A DNA stretch of 64,000 nucleotides. Origin: JAAURB01 sp049647265. Lineage in GTDB: Bacteria > Cyanobacteriota > Cyanobacteriia > Cyanobacteriales > Microcoleaceae. The first letter of the stretch is position 1. The number at the start of each line of letters is the position of its first letter. The notes under the pieces were generated by a model that was not told the origin of the DNA, did not search any database, and saw only the letters and a program-made list of their open reading frames with translations. The DNA is taken from the NCBI GenBank assembly GCA_049647265.1, contig JBARXJ010000035.1, positions 1-64,000 on the forward strand. The letters run 5' to 3'. A program made the translations under genes and the position numbers. Positions 17,667-27,379 of the stretch are shown one piece after another.

Positions 17667-19208
17667 TTACAAAGTATCTGGCAAACCGATTTGTTTCGGC
17701 TTCACAAACCGTCCCTCAAAACTAATGGCTTTATTCTCAAACGTTCTGGCATTAATTAACGCTTGCCGTAATTCTGCCCGATCCATCGGTTCTTGAATTC
17801 CTCCTAACAAATATACTATTAATTTCGCTGCTAAATCTTTCCCCGCTACCCGAATTCTGCGTTTATTAGGATCATATAAAACTCCATACCATAACGACTC
17901 TGGGTATTCCATCCCGGCAAACCCACCTGCTTTGTCAAATAACCGTAATTTTTCGATAATTTCAATTAAAGAAAACTGTAAGCGAAATACCAATATTCCT
18001 AACGCGGTGGCGATCGCCACTTGCCCGACTGGACGAAATAAAATATTACCTTCTCCCCCATTATTCTCAAAGCTAAACCGCCGTAACGTTGGCGTTTCTA
18101 CCCCTTGTTCTAAACGTTGATAACTGGGTAAACTCGCTAACCCATCCCACAACCGCCGTAATTCCTGGATACCTTCTTGTAACTCCTCATCGGCAGGACG
18201 CAAAGGAACTAAACCGGGTTTGGGGGCTGCCCAACGAGGAAAGCGATCGCCTAAATAGCGTTGACTAATCTCTTTTAATGCTTGTAAAGTAGTCAGTACA
18301 GTAGACTTGGTGGCAACTGTGGCACTATCCCAATTTACCCTCGGGTTGCGTCCGTCTTGTTCGATAAACAAAGGATGAGTCACCGCCACATGACGAGTAA
18401 TAATAGAAAAACCATCATCTTCATCTAATAACGCCAACTGTCCTTTACTCAGTTTCACCGCCATTAAATTAACGTGAACAAAAATAGACCGAATACGTTG
18501 ACGGGCTTGTTGTCGAGTTTCCCCCGCAACCACTGCCGGGATAAATTCAATGCCGATAGTTTCTGTTGCTAAAGCTTGTAATTGCGTTATCGATAAAGGA
18601 GAGACTGCCGCCATATCCGCTAAAGTAATAACATCTCCGACAGGTTTCTTAACTTTAGAATAGGGTTGCAATTCCCCCATTTGCAGCAACTGCATTAACC
18701 CCTGAATACCCATCAGGCGATGTTGTCCATCTAAAGCATAGATAGAAATATCGGAAGATACATTTAATAACCCTATCTTTCCCTGACTCTCTAACGGCTG
18801 AAATATTACCGCTGACTCAGTTGCCAGCCCGTTACTATCCCATTGCGTTGCCTCTGCATCATCCACCCAAGCCGGACTGATAACCACCAATAATGCCGGG
18901 AATTTATGGGCGGTATGAGTGGCGAGATATTGGGCAAGGGGCAATTGTCGCGACCAGTCCAGGGGCCGTTGTAAGATCTCTTCGACGGTATCGGCTACCC
19001 GTTCAATATTACCGCTTTGTTGTTCTCGAAACGGTTGAAATAGGGGGAGTTCTGAAGCAAACTGAACTTGCTGACTTAGCCATTCTAATGTGACAGACCC
19101 AAGAAACGCTTCTGTTCCTCCCATTTGGGTTTTTTGTACCAGGAGTTGAGTCGGGTTATTTAAAAGGGGTTGGAGGAGTTGGGCTAAATCAGTAGTTGCA
19201 GAAGTCAT
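17667..19208 (-). CDS. DGQHR-domain protein, long DndB-like
   Basis: The 513-residue protein contains DISIYALDGQHRLMGIQGLM, the DGQHR motif of DndB. HVNLMAVKLSKGQLALLDEDDGF follows, resembling the second conserved block of the family. It is longer than classical DndB by about 130 residues, mainly at the N-terminus (an LLVQKTQMGGTEAF segment) and in the C-terminal half. I take the ATG at 19208 rather than the TTG just before it. The gene is divergent from the SBD-HNH gene, with 100 bases between the two starts, so this space holds a bidirectional promoter and perhaps the operator. It could be a second regulator or a component specific to this dnd subtype. Confidence 0.75.
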   Translation of the reverse strand: MTSATTDLAQLLQPLLNNPTQLLVQKTQMGGTEAFLGSVTLEWLSQQVQFASELPLFQPFREQQSGNIERVADTVEEILQRPLDWSRQLPLAQYLATHTAHKFPALLVVISPAWVDDAEATQWDSNGLATESAVIFQPLESQGKIGLLNVSSDISIYALDGQHRLMGIQGLMQLLQMGELQPYSKVKKPVGDVITLADMAAVSPLSITQLQALATETIGIEFIPAVVAGETRQQARQRIRSIFVHVNLMAVKLSKGQLALLDEDDGFSIITRHVAVTHPLFIEQDGRNPRVNWDSATVATKSTVLTTLQALKEISQRYLGDRFPRWAAPKPGLVPLRPADEELQEGIQELRRLWDGLASLPSYQRLEQGVETPTLRRFSFENNGGEGNILFRPVGQVAIATALGILVFRLQFSLIEIIEKLRLFDKAGGFAGMEYPESLWYGVLYDPNKRRIRVAGKDLAAKLIVYLLGGIQEPMDRAELRQALINARTFENKAISFEGRFVKPKQIGLPDTL

Positions 19209-19308
19209 CAATTACGCCTAAGCTATTAGAGCAGGTTTTTAAAAACTTACTGATCTTACCTGAATCAGGGGAAATCTGGAATAGTCATCAGTCCATTGGG
19301 AAGGGGCA

Positions 19309-20256
19309 ATGAGTCAGAAGCAGCAGTCTCGGGATAATAGAACAGTTATTGATTATTGCGATCGCTTTGCTGAGTTGAAGGTCAATCGGACTCGAAAGCG
19401 AGGCAATGCCCCATATAAACCTATTTTATTATTATCCATTATTGAGTTAATTGCACAAGGAAAAATCCAGGAGAATAAAATTTTAATCTCAGATTTACTG
19501 GTGGAGACATTTGATAAATATTGGAATATTCTAAACTCTGAAACCTTCAACGGTGGATTAGCTTTACCTTTTTTTCATCTTAAGAATGAAGAGCGGAGAT
19601 TTTGGTATTTACAGTATTCTGAAGAATATGATGGAGGTCGCCCCCAAACCTTGAAGAAAATTAGGGAAGATGTAGAATATGCTTACATGGATGAAGAACT
19701 ATTTGATTTAATACAAACATCAGAGAGTCGTAAAGAGTTAATTGACTCCCTCGTCTCAGCCTGGTTTTCTACAAAAGAAAGCGAACTTCAAGAAATTATA
19801 AAAGCAAATCAAGATTTTCAGGATTCATCGGAAGTTGAAATTAACGAACCCAGGTATAGTCTAAAAAAGTCATTAATTAGAAATGCTTTCTTCCGCAAAG
19901 CAGTTGTACATCTATATAATTATCATTGTGCCTTTTGTGGATTAAAAGTTTCTCGAACTCTATCTCAGAATATTGTAGATGGGGCACATATCAAGCCTTT
20001 ATCAAAATTTTACGATAATCAACTGAATAACGGGATATCATTTTGTAAAAATCATCACTGGGCTTTTGATCGCGGCTTGTTTACTATAGATGAAAAATAT
20101 AATATTGTCGTTTCTGATAATTTTGAAGAAATCTCACCCAATACAAAGCCTATTAAAGAGTTTCAAGGATTATCTATACAGTTGCCCAATGAAAAAAGTC
20201 ACTATCCTAGATTAGAGGCGATTGAATGGCATCAAAATAACGTATTTATTTCATAA
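19309..20256 (+). CDS. Sulfur-binding-domain (SBD) HNH endonuclease, probable phosphorothioate-dependent nuclease
   Basis: The 315-residue protein has two parts. Residues 1-165 resemble the sulfur-binding domain of ScoMcrA-type enzymes: a short helix, then the signature RGNAPYKPILLL (family form APHKPLLLL), a PFFHLKNEERRFWYL segment and the closing ELFDLIQ...LIDSLVSAWF helix. Residues 200-290 form an HNH nuclease: FCGLKVSRTL with a Cys-x2-Cys knuckle (CAFC), DGAHIKPLS, and NGISFCKNHHWAFDRGLF. In known enzymes the SBD reads phosphorothioate DNA and the HNH cuts nearby. AAGGGG precedes the ATG. The gene is 24 bases before dndC, so it belongs to the same operon. The SBD call is by motif and should be confirmed by a profile search. 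Confidence 0.78.
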   Translation: MSQKQQSRDNRTVIDYCDRFAELKVNRTRKRGNAPYKPILLLSIIELIAQGKIQENKILISDLLVETFDKYWNILNSETFNGGLALPFFHLKNEERRFWYLQYSEEYDGGRPQTLKKIREDVEYAYMDEELFDLIQTSESRKELIDSLVSAWFSTKESELQEIIKANQDFQDSSEVEINEPRYSLKKSLIRNAFFRKAVVHLYNYHCAFCGLKVSRTLSQNIVDGAHIKPLSKFYDNQLNNGISFCKNHHWAFDRGLFTIDEKYNIVVSDNFEEISPNTKPIKEFQGLSIQLPNEKSHYPRLEAIEWHQNNVFIS

Positions 20257-20280
20257 CTATTTATAAGAGGATTAATTATT

Positions 20281-21843
20281 ATGGTTGAAGTTAAAGAAAA
20301 AGATAAAAATCGTACTGTTGATGAATTTATCGAAGACTTAGAAATACTGACAGAAGAAATTCAAGAGTTTTACTGTGAAGATAAGATTCCCTTAGTGATA
20401 GGTTGGAGTGGCGGAAAAGACAGTACCGCAGTATTGCAGTTAATCTGGAATGCAGTTTCTCAATTACCAAAGGAAAAGCGAAAAAGAACAATTCATGTAA
20501 TTAGTAACGATACTTTAGTTGAAAATCCGATTATTTCAACATGGGTACGTCGTTCTTTAGAACAGATGAAAGTAGCAGCTATTGAACAAGAAATACCTTT
20601 AGAAACTCATCTAACTTATCCTGATGTTAAACAAACCTTCTGGAGTTGTTTAATTGGAAAAGGATATCCAGCCCCAAGAAAAAAATTTAGATGGTGTACT
20701 GATCGTTTAAAAATTAATCCGACTGATTCATTTATTAGAGAAGTAATTAAAAGTCATGGTCAGGTTATTCTCACATTAGGAACTAGAAAAGCTGAGAGTA
20801 GTAGGCGAGCAGCTAGTATGGCTAAATATCGTCAATGGCGAGTCCGCGATCGCTTAAATACTAATCCTAATTGTCCTAACTGTTTAGTTTATAGTCCTAT
20901 TGAAGATTGGCGAACTGATGAAGTTTGGTTATATTTAATGCAATGGGAAAACCCTTGGGGACAAAGTAACAAAGATTTGTTTGTGATGTATCGTGGGGCA
21001 ACTGCAGATAATGAATGTCCTTTAGTGATCGATACTTCAACTCCTAGTTGTGGTGATTCTCGTTTTGGTTGTTGGGTTTGTACATTGGTAAATAAAGATA
21101 AATCAATGGAAGCTATGATTATAAACGATGAGGATAAAGAATGGATGCAACCCTTGTTAGATATTCGGAATGAACTCGATCAATTAGATGATCGCGATCG
21201 CAGAGATTTTAGAAGAATATTTGGTAAAGTTCAACTATTTGAAAGAAATGTCGATGGGGAAATATCTGTTGAACCTATTCCTGGTCCCTATACTAAAAAA
21301 TGGCGAGAACATTGGTTACGCAGAGTGTTAGAAGCCCAAACTCAAATTCGTCAAACTGCCCCTGAAGAGTTTAAGGAGATTACATTGATACAGCCGGAAG
21401 AATTAAGCGAAATTAGAAGGATTTGGTTAGAAGAAAAACATGAATTTGATGATAGTCTACCTCGGATTTATCAAGATGTCACGGGAGAAGAATTTAAAGA
21501 TTTACGGCGGGGTATAGGCAGTAGTTTATTGGGGTTAGATGAATGGAATACTTTAGAGGAGATTTGTGGTGAGGATGCCATGCATTTAGAATTGATGGCA
21601 AAACTGTTAGATACAGAACGTCAATATCATGTAAAATCTTATCGGGCAGGAATATTTCAAAGTTTAGAAAAGTGTTTTGAAAGTAGTTCTCGGTCGAAAG
21701 AAGAAGCGATTGAAAATGCCCATTTTAAGCGAGATTTAAAGACGGCGGTTGAAGAGAAGGATACAGATAAGGTGAAACAATTAACTTGGGCAAGTTTGAA
21801 GTTTACCTCGGATAATTCGACTGTAGATGAGGAGGAAGAATGA
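20281..21843 (+). CDS. dndC: DNA phosphorothioation protein DndC (PAPS-reductase-like)
   Basis: The 520-residue protein shows the PP-loop of the ATP pyrophosphatase/PAPS reductase family (VIGWSGGKDSTAVLQLIW) and TLGTRKAESSRRA. It also has cysteines that in DndC hold an iron-sulfur cluster (KFRWCTDRLK, STPSCGDSRFGCWVCTLV). DndC activates the DNA backbone with ATP so that sulfur can replace a non-bridging phosphate oxygen. The length is normal for the family. Its stop overlaps the ATG of dndD (ATGA), so the two are translationally coupled. All key residues that I can identify are present, so the protein looks functional. Confidence 0.92.
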   Translation: MVEVKEKDKNRTVDEFIEDLEILTEEIQEFYCEDKIPLVIGWSGGKDSTAVLQLIWNAVSQLPKEKRKRTIHVISNDTLVENPIISTWVRRSLEQMKVAAIEQEIPLETHLTYPDVKQTFWSCLIGKGYPAPRKKFRWCTDRLKINPTDSFIREVIKSHGQVILTLGTRKAESSRRAASMAKYRQWRVRDRLNTNPNCPNCLVYSPIEDWRTDEVWLYLMQWENPWGQSNKDLFVMYRGATADNECPLVIDTSTPSCGDSRFGCWVCTLVNKDKSMEAMIINDEDKEWMQPLLDIRNELDQLDDRDRRDFRRIFGKVQLFERNVDGEISVEPIPGPYTKKWREHWLRRVLEAQTQIRQTAPEEFKEITLIQPEELSEIRRIWLEEKHEFDDSLPRIYQDVTGEEFKDLRRGIGSSLLGLDEWNTLEEICGEDAMHLELMAKLLDTERQYHVKSYRAGIFQSLEKCFESSSRSKEEAIENAHFKRDLKTAVEEKDTDKVKQLTWASLKFTSDNSTVDEEEE

Positions 21844-23840
21844 TATTTCTTGAACTGGTTTTACAGAATTTCGGCCCCTATCAAGGACGACAAGTCCTGA
21901 ATTTAAGACCTGACCAAGACCCTGAACTTCGCCCGATTATTTTATTGGGGGGAATGAATGGTGGGGGGAAAACAACGTTAATGGATGCAATTCGTTTAGC
22001 GTTATATGGCCCTCGCGCCCAATGTTCGACACGGGGAAATTTAAGTTATAGCGACTTTTTAAATCAATGTGTAAATAGTCATGCATCAACTTTTGAGAAG
22101 ACTCGAATTGAGTTGGTTTTTGAACATTTAAAAGATGAAAAGTTAACGGAATTTAGGATAGTTAGAACCTGGGAGAATAATCCAAAAGATAATAAAGATC
22201 AGCTAGGTATTTTAATTAAAGATGAGGATTTAAACGAGGATTGGAAAGATGAGGGTTTAACGGCTATTTGGGATGAATATATCGAAAAGCTATTACCTTT
22301 AGGCATTTCTAATTTATTTTTATTTGATGGAGAACAGGTAAAAGAATTAGCAGATTTGGAAAAACCACCTGATGCTGTCATTAAGTCAATTTCTAGTTTA
22401 TTGGGATTAGAATTAGCTGAAAGGTTAGGGATTGATTTAGATATTTTACAAGGTCGTAAGCGTAAAGAATTAGCCAGCGATAAACAGTTAGAAGAGTTAG
22501 AAGTTATTGAACAAAAGCTAAGTCAGCAGCAAGAAGAGGAAAGGAAAGCAAAAGAGAAGTTAGAAGGGTTAGAAAAGCAACTCAAAAAGGCTGAAAAGAA
22601 GCAAAAGCAGGCGGCTGAACAGTATATTTCTGAAGGGGGTAAAATCGCCCAAGAAAGTAAACAGCTTGAAAAACAGGTTGAACAATTAGAGGAAAATGTT
22701 AAGTTACAACGAGAATCTTTAGGTCAATTAGCAGAAGGAGTGTTACCTTTAGGATTAATTACACCATTATTAACTGCTGCGAAAACACAGTTAGAAACTG
22801 ATTTAAATCGTCAGCAATCTTCAGCGGCAAGAGAGGTTTTGAAAGAACGCGATCGCCGTTTACTGAGTTACATCAAAGATTTATCATTATCGAATAAAAA
22901 TATAGATCAAATTCAATCTTTTTTAGAACAGGAAGATCAAGTATTAGCAAAAACAATTGATTTCGGTGAAACAGTTTTTGAGGAGGCTAATTCTGAAGTA
23001 TTAAATCAGTTGAAGAATACTTTAGATCATCAATTACCTGAACAAATCAATCAAGCAAATAGTTATATTAATAAAATTCAAGCAATAGAAACTGAAATTG
23101 ATACTATTGAAGTGAAGTTAAAAACGGCTGCCCCTGAGGAATTGCAAAAACAGCTTGAAAGTAATTTAAAACAAGCCCAAGCGGAGTTTTTAAAAACTCA
23201 GACAGAGACGGAACACGCCCAAGAAGCTTTAGAGAAATTACGCCGAGAAATTGCTAAAACTCAAAAAGAGTTAGAAAGTTATAGTCAAAAATCGTTGAAA
23301 TATAAAAATAGTGAACATATCGTTAATTCTATTGATAAAGTTCAGGAAACATTGAAGTTATTTAAAGAGAAACTAACCCTAAGAAAATTAAATAAATTAG
23401 AAGGAGAAGTGACTGAATGTTTTCGCTATTTATTACATAAATCAGATTTAGTTCATCGAGTAACAATTGATACCCATAATTTTAGTTTATCTCTATACGA
23501 TCCGCAAGGAAAACCATTACCGAAACATCGTTTATCAGCCGGGGAAAAGCAACTATTAGCTATTGCCTTTTTATGGGGTTTGGCGCGGGTTTCTGGACGC
23601 AATTTACCCGTTGCTATTGATACTCCTTTAGGACGGTTAGATTCTTCTCATCGTCATAATTTAGTGGAACGTTATTTTCCAGCAGCGAGTCATCAGGTTA
23701 TTCTATTATCAACGGATACTGAAATTGATCAAACTCAGGTAAATCAGTTAAGAGAAATGAATGCAATTTCTCAGGAATATTTATTAAAATATGATCCTAA
23801 ACAACGTCAAACAACAGTAGAGAAAGGGTATTTTTGGTAA
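21840..23840 (+). CDS. dndD: DNA phosphorothioation protein DndD (SMC/RecN-like ATPase)
   Basis: The 666-residue protein has an ABC/SMC architecture. Walker A is GGMNGGGKTTLMDAIRLALYG near residues 36-56. Two long coiled-coil arms follow (about 215-300 and 390-480, rich in KLEGLEKQLKKAEKK-type heptads). The C-terminal half has the signature LSAGEKQLLAIAF and Walker B LPVAIDTPLGRLDSSHR. DndD is the ATPase that nicks or remodels DNA during sulfur insertion, acting with DndC and DndE. It overlaps dndC by four bases. No DndE-like gene follows; the next 450 bases have no intact frame. Confidence 0.92.
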   Translation: MIFLELVLQNFGPYQGRQVLNLRPDQDPELRPIILLGGMNGGGKTTLMDAIRLALYGPRAQCSTRGNLSYSDFLNQCVNSHASTFEKTRIELVFEHLKDEKLTEFRIVRTWENNPKDNKDQLGILIKDEDLNEDWKDEGLTAIWDEYIEKLLPLGISNLFLFDGEQVKELADLEKPPDAVIKSISSLLGLELAERLGIDLDILQGRKRKELASDKQLEELEVIEQKLSQQQEEERKAKEKLEGLEKQLKKAEKKQKQAAEQYISEGGKIAQESKQLEKQVEQLEENVKLQRESLGQLAEGVLPLGLITPLLTAAKTQLETDLNRQQSSAAREVLKERDRRLLSYIKDLSLSNKNIDQIQSFLEQEDQVLAKTIDFGETVFEEANSEVLNQLKNTLDHQLPEQINQANSYINKIQAIETEIDTIEVKLKTAAPEELQKQLESNLKQAQAEFLKTQTETEHAQEALEKLRREIAKTQKELESYSQKSLKYKNSEHIVNSIDKVQETLKLFKEKLTLRKLNKLEGEVTECFRYLLHKSDLVHRVTIDTHNFSLSLYDPQGKPLPKHRLSAGEKQLLAIAFLWGLARVSGRNLPVAIDTPLGRLDSSHRHNLVERYFPAASHQVILLSTDTEIDQTQVNQLREMNAISQEYLLKYDPKQRQTTVEKGYFW

Positions 23841-24292
23841 GTTTGTTTAATTATATAATTGAGATTTGAATGTTCTCAATGAAAAATACTTATTGTATTG
23901 AGTTAAGTCTTTTTATAGTGATATATTAAGCTTAGCCAGTAAAGGGAATCTTACTCCTAAATAAACTCGTATATTTGAAACCTGTAATACTACCTGGAAT
24001 ATTGGAATTGGGACAGTTTTCAGTTTATTAGGCAGTAAAGCAACGAATTTGTTATCTAATGATAAGGAAGATAATCTAGAATAAAATTACCCTTGGCGAT
24101 CGCTAGTGTAACACTTTTAAGATTTATTCTTAAAAAATAGTTGTAGAGACGTTATATATAATATCTCTACAGAAAGGTGAATGTTGTCTCTATGATATTT
24201 AGTATAGAACAACACAGTAAAATATTTCCTTTAAGTTGAGTTTATACTACTGTATGGTTGAAGCATAATTGAGATTGATAGAGGTGTGTGTT
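23841..24292. other. Intergenic region after dndD; dndE absent
   Basis: Around 23928-24084 one plus frame reads ILSLASKGNLTPK-stop-TRIFETCN... and ends in SKATNLLSNDKEDNLE, interrupted by one stop. It might be the relic of a small gene, but it does not resemble DndE convincingly. A palindromic repeat follows at 24142-24171. Confidence 0.4.
24142..24171. repeat. Palindromic repeat with 8-base perfect arms
   Basis: TGTAGAGA and TCTCTACA enclose an A/T-rich centre that is itself partly palindromic (TTATATATAA). It resembles the abundant tgtagagacgtt...tctctaca palindromes scattered through cyanobacterial genomes. It could form a hairpin and act as a weak transcription end. Confidence 0.6.
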
Positions 24293-25513
24293 GTGAAGGA
24301 ATTTAAGAATTTTAGTATGGGTTTAGGTTTTATTCTTGTGAGTACAGTCTTCACAGTGGGTTGTGAATCTATTTCTAAAGCCTCTGGGAACCTGTTTAAG
24401 CGAACGCCAGCGGTCATTTTGACAAAACAGCCTAAACCGAAGCGATATACGACAGAGGCGGAATTAGTTGCGGTTGGGGACATTATGATGCATGGTTCTC
24501 AGATTAAATCGGGTTATAATTCTCAAACAAATACTTATAATTATGACCACTTTTTTACTGAAGTTCAACCGATTTTATCAGCGGGAGATTGGGTGATTGG
24601 AAATTTAGAAACCACTTTAGCAGGAGAGGCAGCAAAATATACAGGTTATCCCTTATTTAATGCACCGGATACGTTAGCAGATGCGATTAAACAGGCGGGA
24701 TTTAATATTTTAACAACGGCGAATAATCATTCTTTAGATCGTAAAGAAGCGGGATTGTTAAAAACCTTAGAAAATGTTCGTCAAAGAGGATTAGAACCGG
24801 TGGGTACATCTGCCTCGGCTGAAGAAGCGCAAGAGATTTTAGTCATTGAGAAAAATGATATTTCGATGGCATTTTTAGCTTATACTTATGGGACAAATGG
24901 GATTCCGATTCCCAAAGGAAAGGATTATTTAGTGGCGTTAATTGATGAGGATAAAATTATTGCGGATATTAATAAAGCAGAACAATTAGGGGTAGATGTG
25001 ATTACTGTTGCGCTACATTTTGGCAGTGAATATCAACGTCAACCGAATCAACAACAAAAACAGTTAGTGAAAAATTTAGTTATGGCAGGCGCGGATATTA
25101 TTCTGGGAAGTCATCCTCATGTGGTTCAGCCTTATGAAGTTTTTGAATATGAAGAAATGGGAGAAGTTCGTCAAGCTGTAGCCATTTATTCCATGGGAAA
25201 TTTTGTGTCTAATCAACGAGGGGATTATAAAGATTTAGGGGTCATTTTTACAGTGGAATTAACTAAGCATTTTCCGGATGAAACGGTAGAAATTACAAGG
25301 GTTGATGGGATTCCAACTTGGGTACATCGTTACTGGGAAAACAATAAATATCAGTTTCGGATTTTACCGATTGAAGCTACACTTGAAGCTAAAAATGATC
25401 CTTTGTTAACAGCGAGTCAATATAGACAATTGGCACAAGATTTAGAAAAAATGAACAATCATATTCATTCTTTCAATCAAGATGAAACAACGGCTCGTTC
25501 TCTCGTCAAATAA
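24293..25513 (+). CDS. CapA/PgsA-family (poly-gamma-glutamate capsule-type) metallophosphatase-like lipoprotein
   Basis: The 406-residue protein has CapA-family motifs in order: ELVAVGDIMMHG, GNLETTLAGEA, ILTTANNHSLD, VTVALHFGSEYQ, ILGSHPHVVQPYE and IYSMGNFVSNQ. These supply the Asp, Asn and His metal ligands of the calcineurin-like fold. The N-terminus has a hydrophobic stretch (MGLGFILVSTVFTVGC) ending in a Cys that may be lipidated. I take the GTG at 24293 as the start because GAGGTG lies before it, rather than a TTG further up. The family was first tied to poly-gamma-glutamate capsule synthesis, but most members have unknown roles at the cell envelope. It stands alone, and no capB/capC is nearby. 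Confidence 0.85.
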   Translation: MKEFKNFSMGLGFILVSTVFTVGCESISKASGNLFKRTPAVILTKQPKPKRYTTEAELVAVGDIMMHGSQIKSGYNSQTNTYNYDHFFTEVQPILSAGDWVIGNLETTLAGEAAKYTGYPLFNAPDTLADAIKQAGFNILTTANNHSLDRKEAGLLKTLENVRQRGLEPVGTSASAEEAQEILVIEKNDISMAFLAYTYGTNGIPIPKGKDYLVALIDEDKIIADINKAEQLGVDVITVALHFGSEYQRQPNQQQKQLVKNLVMAGADIILGSHPHVVQPYEVFEYEEMGEVRQAVAIYSMGNFVSNQRGDYKDLGVIFTVELTKHFPDETVEITRVDGIPTWVHRYWENNKYQFRILPIEATLEAKNDPLLTASQYRQLAQDLEKMNNHIHSFNQDETTARSLVK

Positions 25514-25663
25514 ATGTTGTTTCTAGGGAGGAGGTAGAGGTCTGAGTGAAATGAGAGTTCCAAAGGCTTTGTGAGAGACGAACAATAGAAAAGAAGGTTC
25601 TGTTGGGAAAAATTAATGAGTCATAGCTAACTTGACATCATCAAAAAGCAGTCAATTTAGGGT

Positions 25664-27379
25664 TTAACGTTTGCGTTTAAGCAGTAAACCACTCGCGCTG
25701 CCCATGGCAAGCAGTCCTAAAACCGTTGCGGGTTCAGGAACTTTTGCTGTATATATTGTAGTGGTTCCGCTGACTTCATTAGCAACGACCAATAACGCTT
25801 CTCCGGTCGGACTATCTTCAGCGGCGATAAAGGTTAAACCTTCTGGGCCTAAATCTCCAACCGCTGCCAATTCTGCCGCAGTGGGGTCGGGGTCGCCGTC
25901 TTCATCGAGGGTGAATTCAACAGAAAAATCTCTATTGTTTTTGTAGGTGACAAAGAAAGGGTTATTGGGGTCGGTGATATTGTACACCATTTGCCCGCCA
26001 ATTCGTTCTAAACCGATGAAAGCATAGGTTTGATCTTCAACCCTTCCGAGAACAACTCCTTCGGGTTCAATGGCTTTATTATCGCTACGGTTATCGAAGT
26101 TATTCTCATCATTAGTCGCATTGAAAAAGTCAGGGAATAATTCAGCGGTAATTTGTTCAAAATCATCCCCACTATCGAAGACTAATTCACCACTATCATT
26201 GAAGATAGAAAAACTACGACCACCGAAGGCATAGAGTTCATCAAAATCACCATCACCATCGGTATCGCCAAGGGTATTAGTAATTTCTAAACGACCGAGA
26301 TTTTCATCGGCTTGTAACTCTTCCGCGTTGGGAAAAGCATCTGGGTCAAGTTCAACATCACCCACGGTTGTTTCTTCATCAAAAGCAACAATTTCTTCGC
26401 CGTTTTCATCTTCAAATTCATATTGACGACTGTCCCCTTCATTCGCCGTTACAAAGAAGGTTTCATCGCCAAAAGAATAAGCTTGTAATTCATCGGGTTG
26501 ATAGATGCCAAATACCGGCCAATTTTGGATATTAATACCGCCATCTCTGTCACTGGCATCCAGCATATTTTCAGGTAGACTAAAGTCTTTAAAGCCTAAA
26601 CCTACCACTTCATCAAACTCAAAAGTTTCTAAGTTTAAAATCCCGATTGCGTTATTTTCTTGTAGGGTAACATAGGCAACTGTTCCATCCTCAGAAACCG
26701 TAATATCTTCCGGTTCTAAATCTTGAGCCACACTGGCATTTGGCCCAAAAATCCGCACGCTATCATCCAATGTCGCGTCATTAAACGCTTGGAAATCCGC
26801 CGTCAAAACATTCCAATTATTAGTATCAATAATACTGACAGTTCCTAACGGATCAACAGTATAATCATCGCTGGGTTCGCCTTCGTTTGCCACTAAAACT
26901 TTACTCCCATCCGGTGTAAATGTTAGCGAATCTGGCAATGCGCCGACTGTGACCTGTTCTAGTAGCTCTCCGAAGGGATTAAAGAATAATACACTACCCG
27001 GATCGGTGACGGTTTCATTCTCTACAGAAACAGCAAATAAACTATTACCATAAGCAACATTGGTAACCTCACCAAAGGGATTTAAATCAATATTAAACGA
27101 CAAAAATGGATTAGTTGGATCGCTAATATCAAGCGCATCAATTTGATTGGTGCTACCATTTGCGACAAATAAGGTTTGATTTAAAGGATCATAAGCCGAA
27201 TGTAATGCCGCACCATCATCGAACGTTCCGGTTGAGAAAGTTCCTGTTTTAATTAAACTAAAAGCCGAAGCTGAAGTCGGAAAAGTCAGTAATCCCAGAA
27301 ATAGTGTGGAAGGTAGAATTGCTCTTTGTATTTTGTTGATGAGAGTGGGTGAAGTCGATAGACCCTGAATAAATTTCAT
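25664..27379 (-). CDS. Choice-of-anchor I beta-propeller protein with PEP-CTERM sorting signal
   Basis: The 571-residue protein has a signal peptide (hydrophobic LPSTLFLGLLTFPTSASAF). A beta-propeller-like body follows, with repeats such as LFVANGSTNQIDALDISDP, DGSKVLVANEGEPSDDYTVDP and PEGLTFIAAED. Very acidic loops (GDTDGDGDFDELYAFGG) look calcium-binding. The C-terminus is a PEP-CTERM signal: VPEPATVLGLLAMGSASGLLL then KRKR. The body matches the choice-of-anchor I family, found in secreted, often phosphatase-linked proteins. The protein is thus exported and then processed by an exosortase (not in this window) at the cell surface. It is monocistronic with a long upstream region. Confidence 0.88.
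   Translation of the reverse strand: MKFIQGLSTSPTLINKIQRAILPSTLFLGLLTFPTSASAFSLIKTGTFSTGTFDDGAALHSAYDPLNQTLFVANGSTNQIDALDISDPTNPFLSFNIDLNPFGEVTNVAYGNSLFAVSVENETVTDPGSVLFFNPFGELLEQVTVGALPDSLTFTPDGSKVLVANEGEPSDDYTVDPLGTVSIIDTNNWNVLTADFQAFNDATLDDSVRIFGPNASVAQDLEPEDITVSEDGTVAYVTLQENNAIGILNLETFEFDEVVGLGFKDFSLPENMLDASDRDGGINIQNWPVFGIYQPDELQAYSFGDETFFVTANEGDSRQYEFEDENGEEIVAFDEETTVGDVELDPDAFPNAEELQADENLGRLEITNTLGDTDGDGDFDELYAFGGRSFSIFNDSGELVFDSGDDFEQITAELFPDFFNATNDENNFDNRSDNKAIEPEGVVLGRVEDQTYAFIGLERIGGQMVYNITDPNNPFFVTYKNNRDFSVEFTLDEDGDPDPTAAELAAVGDLGPEGLTFIAAEDSPTGEALLVVANEVSGTTTIYTAKVPEPATVLGLLAMGSASGLLLKRKR

Noticed and set aside
23841..24292. Possible dndE after dndD
   Set aside because: The only frame with protein-like sequence has a stop and lacks DndE conserved blocks. 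I could not match it to DndE and record the gene as absent here.
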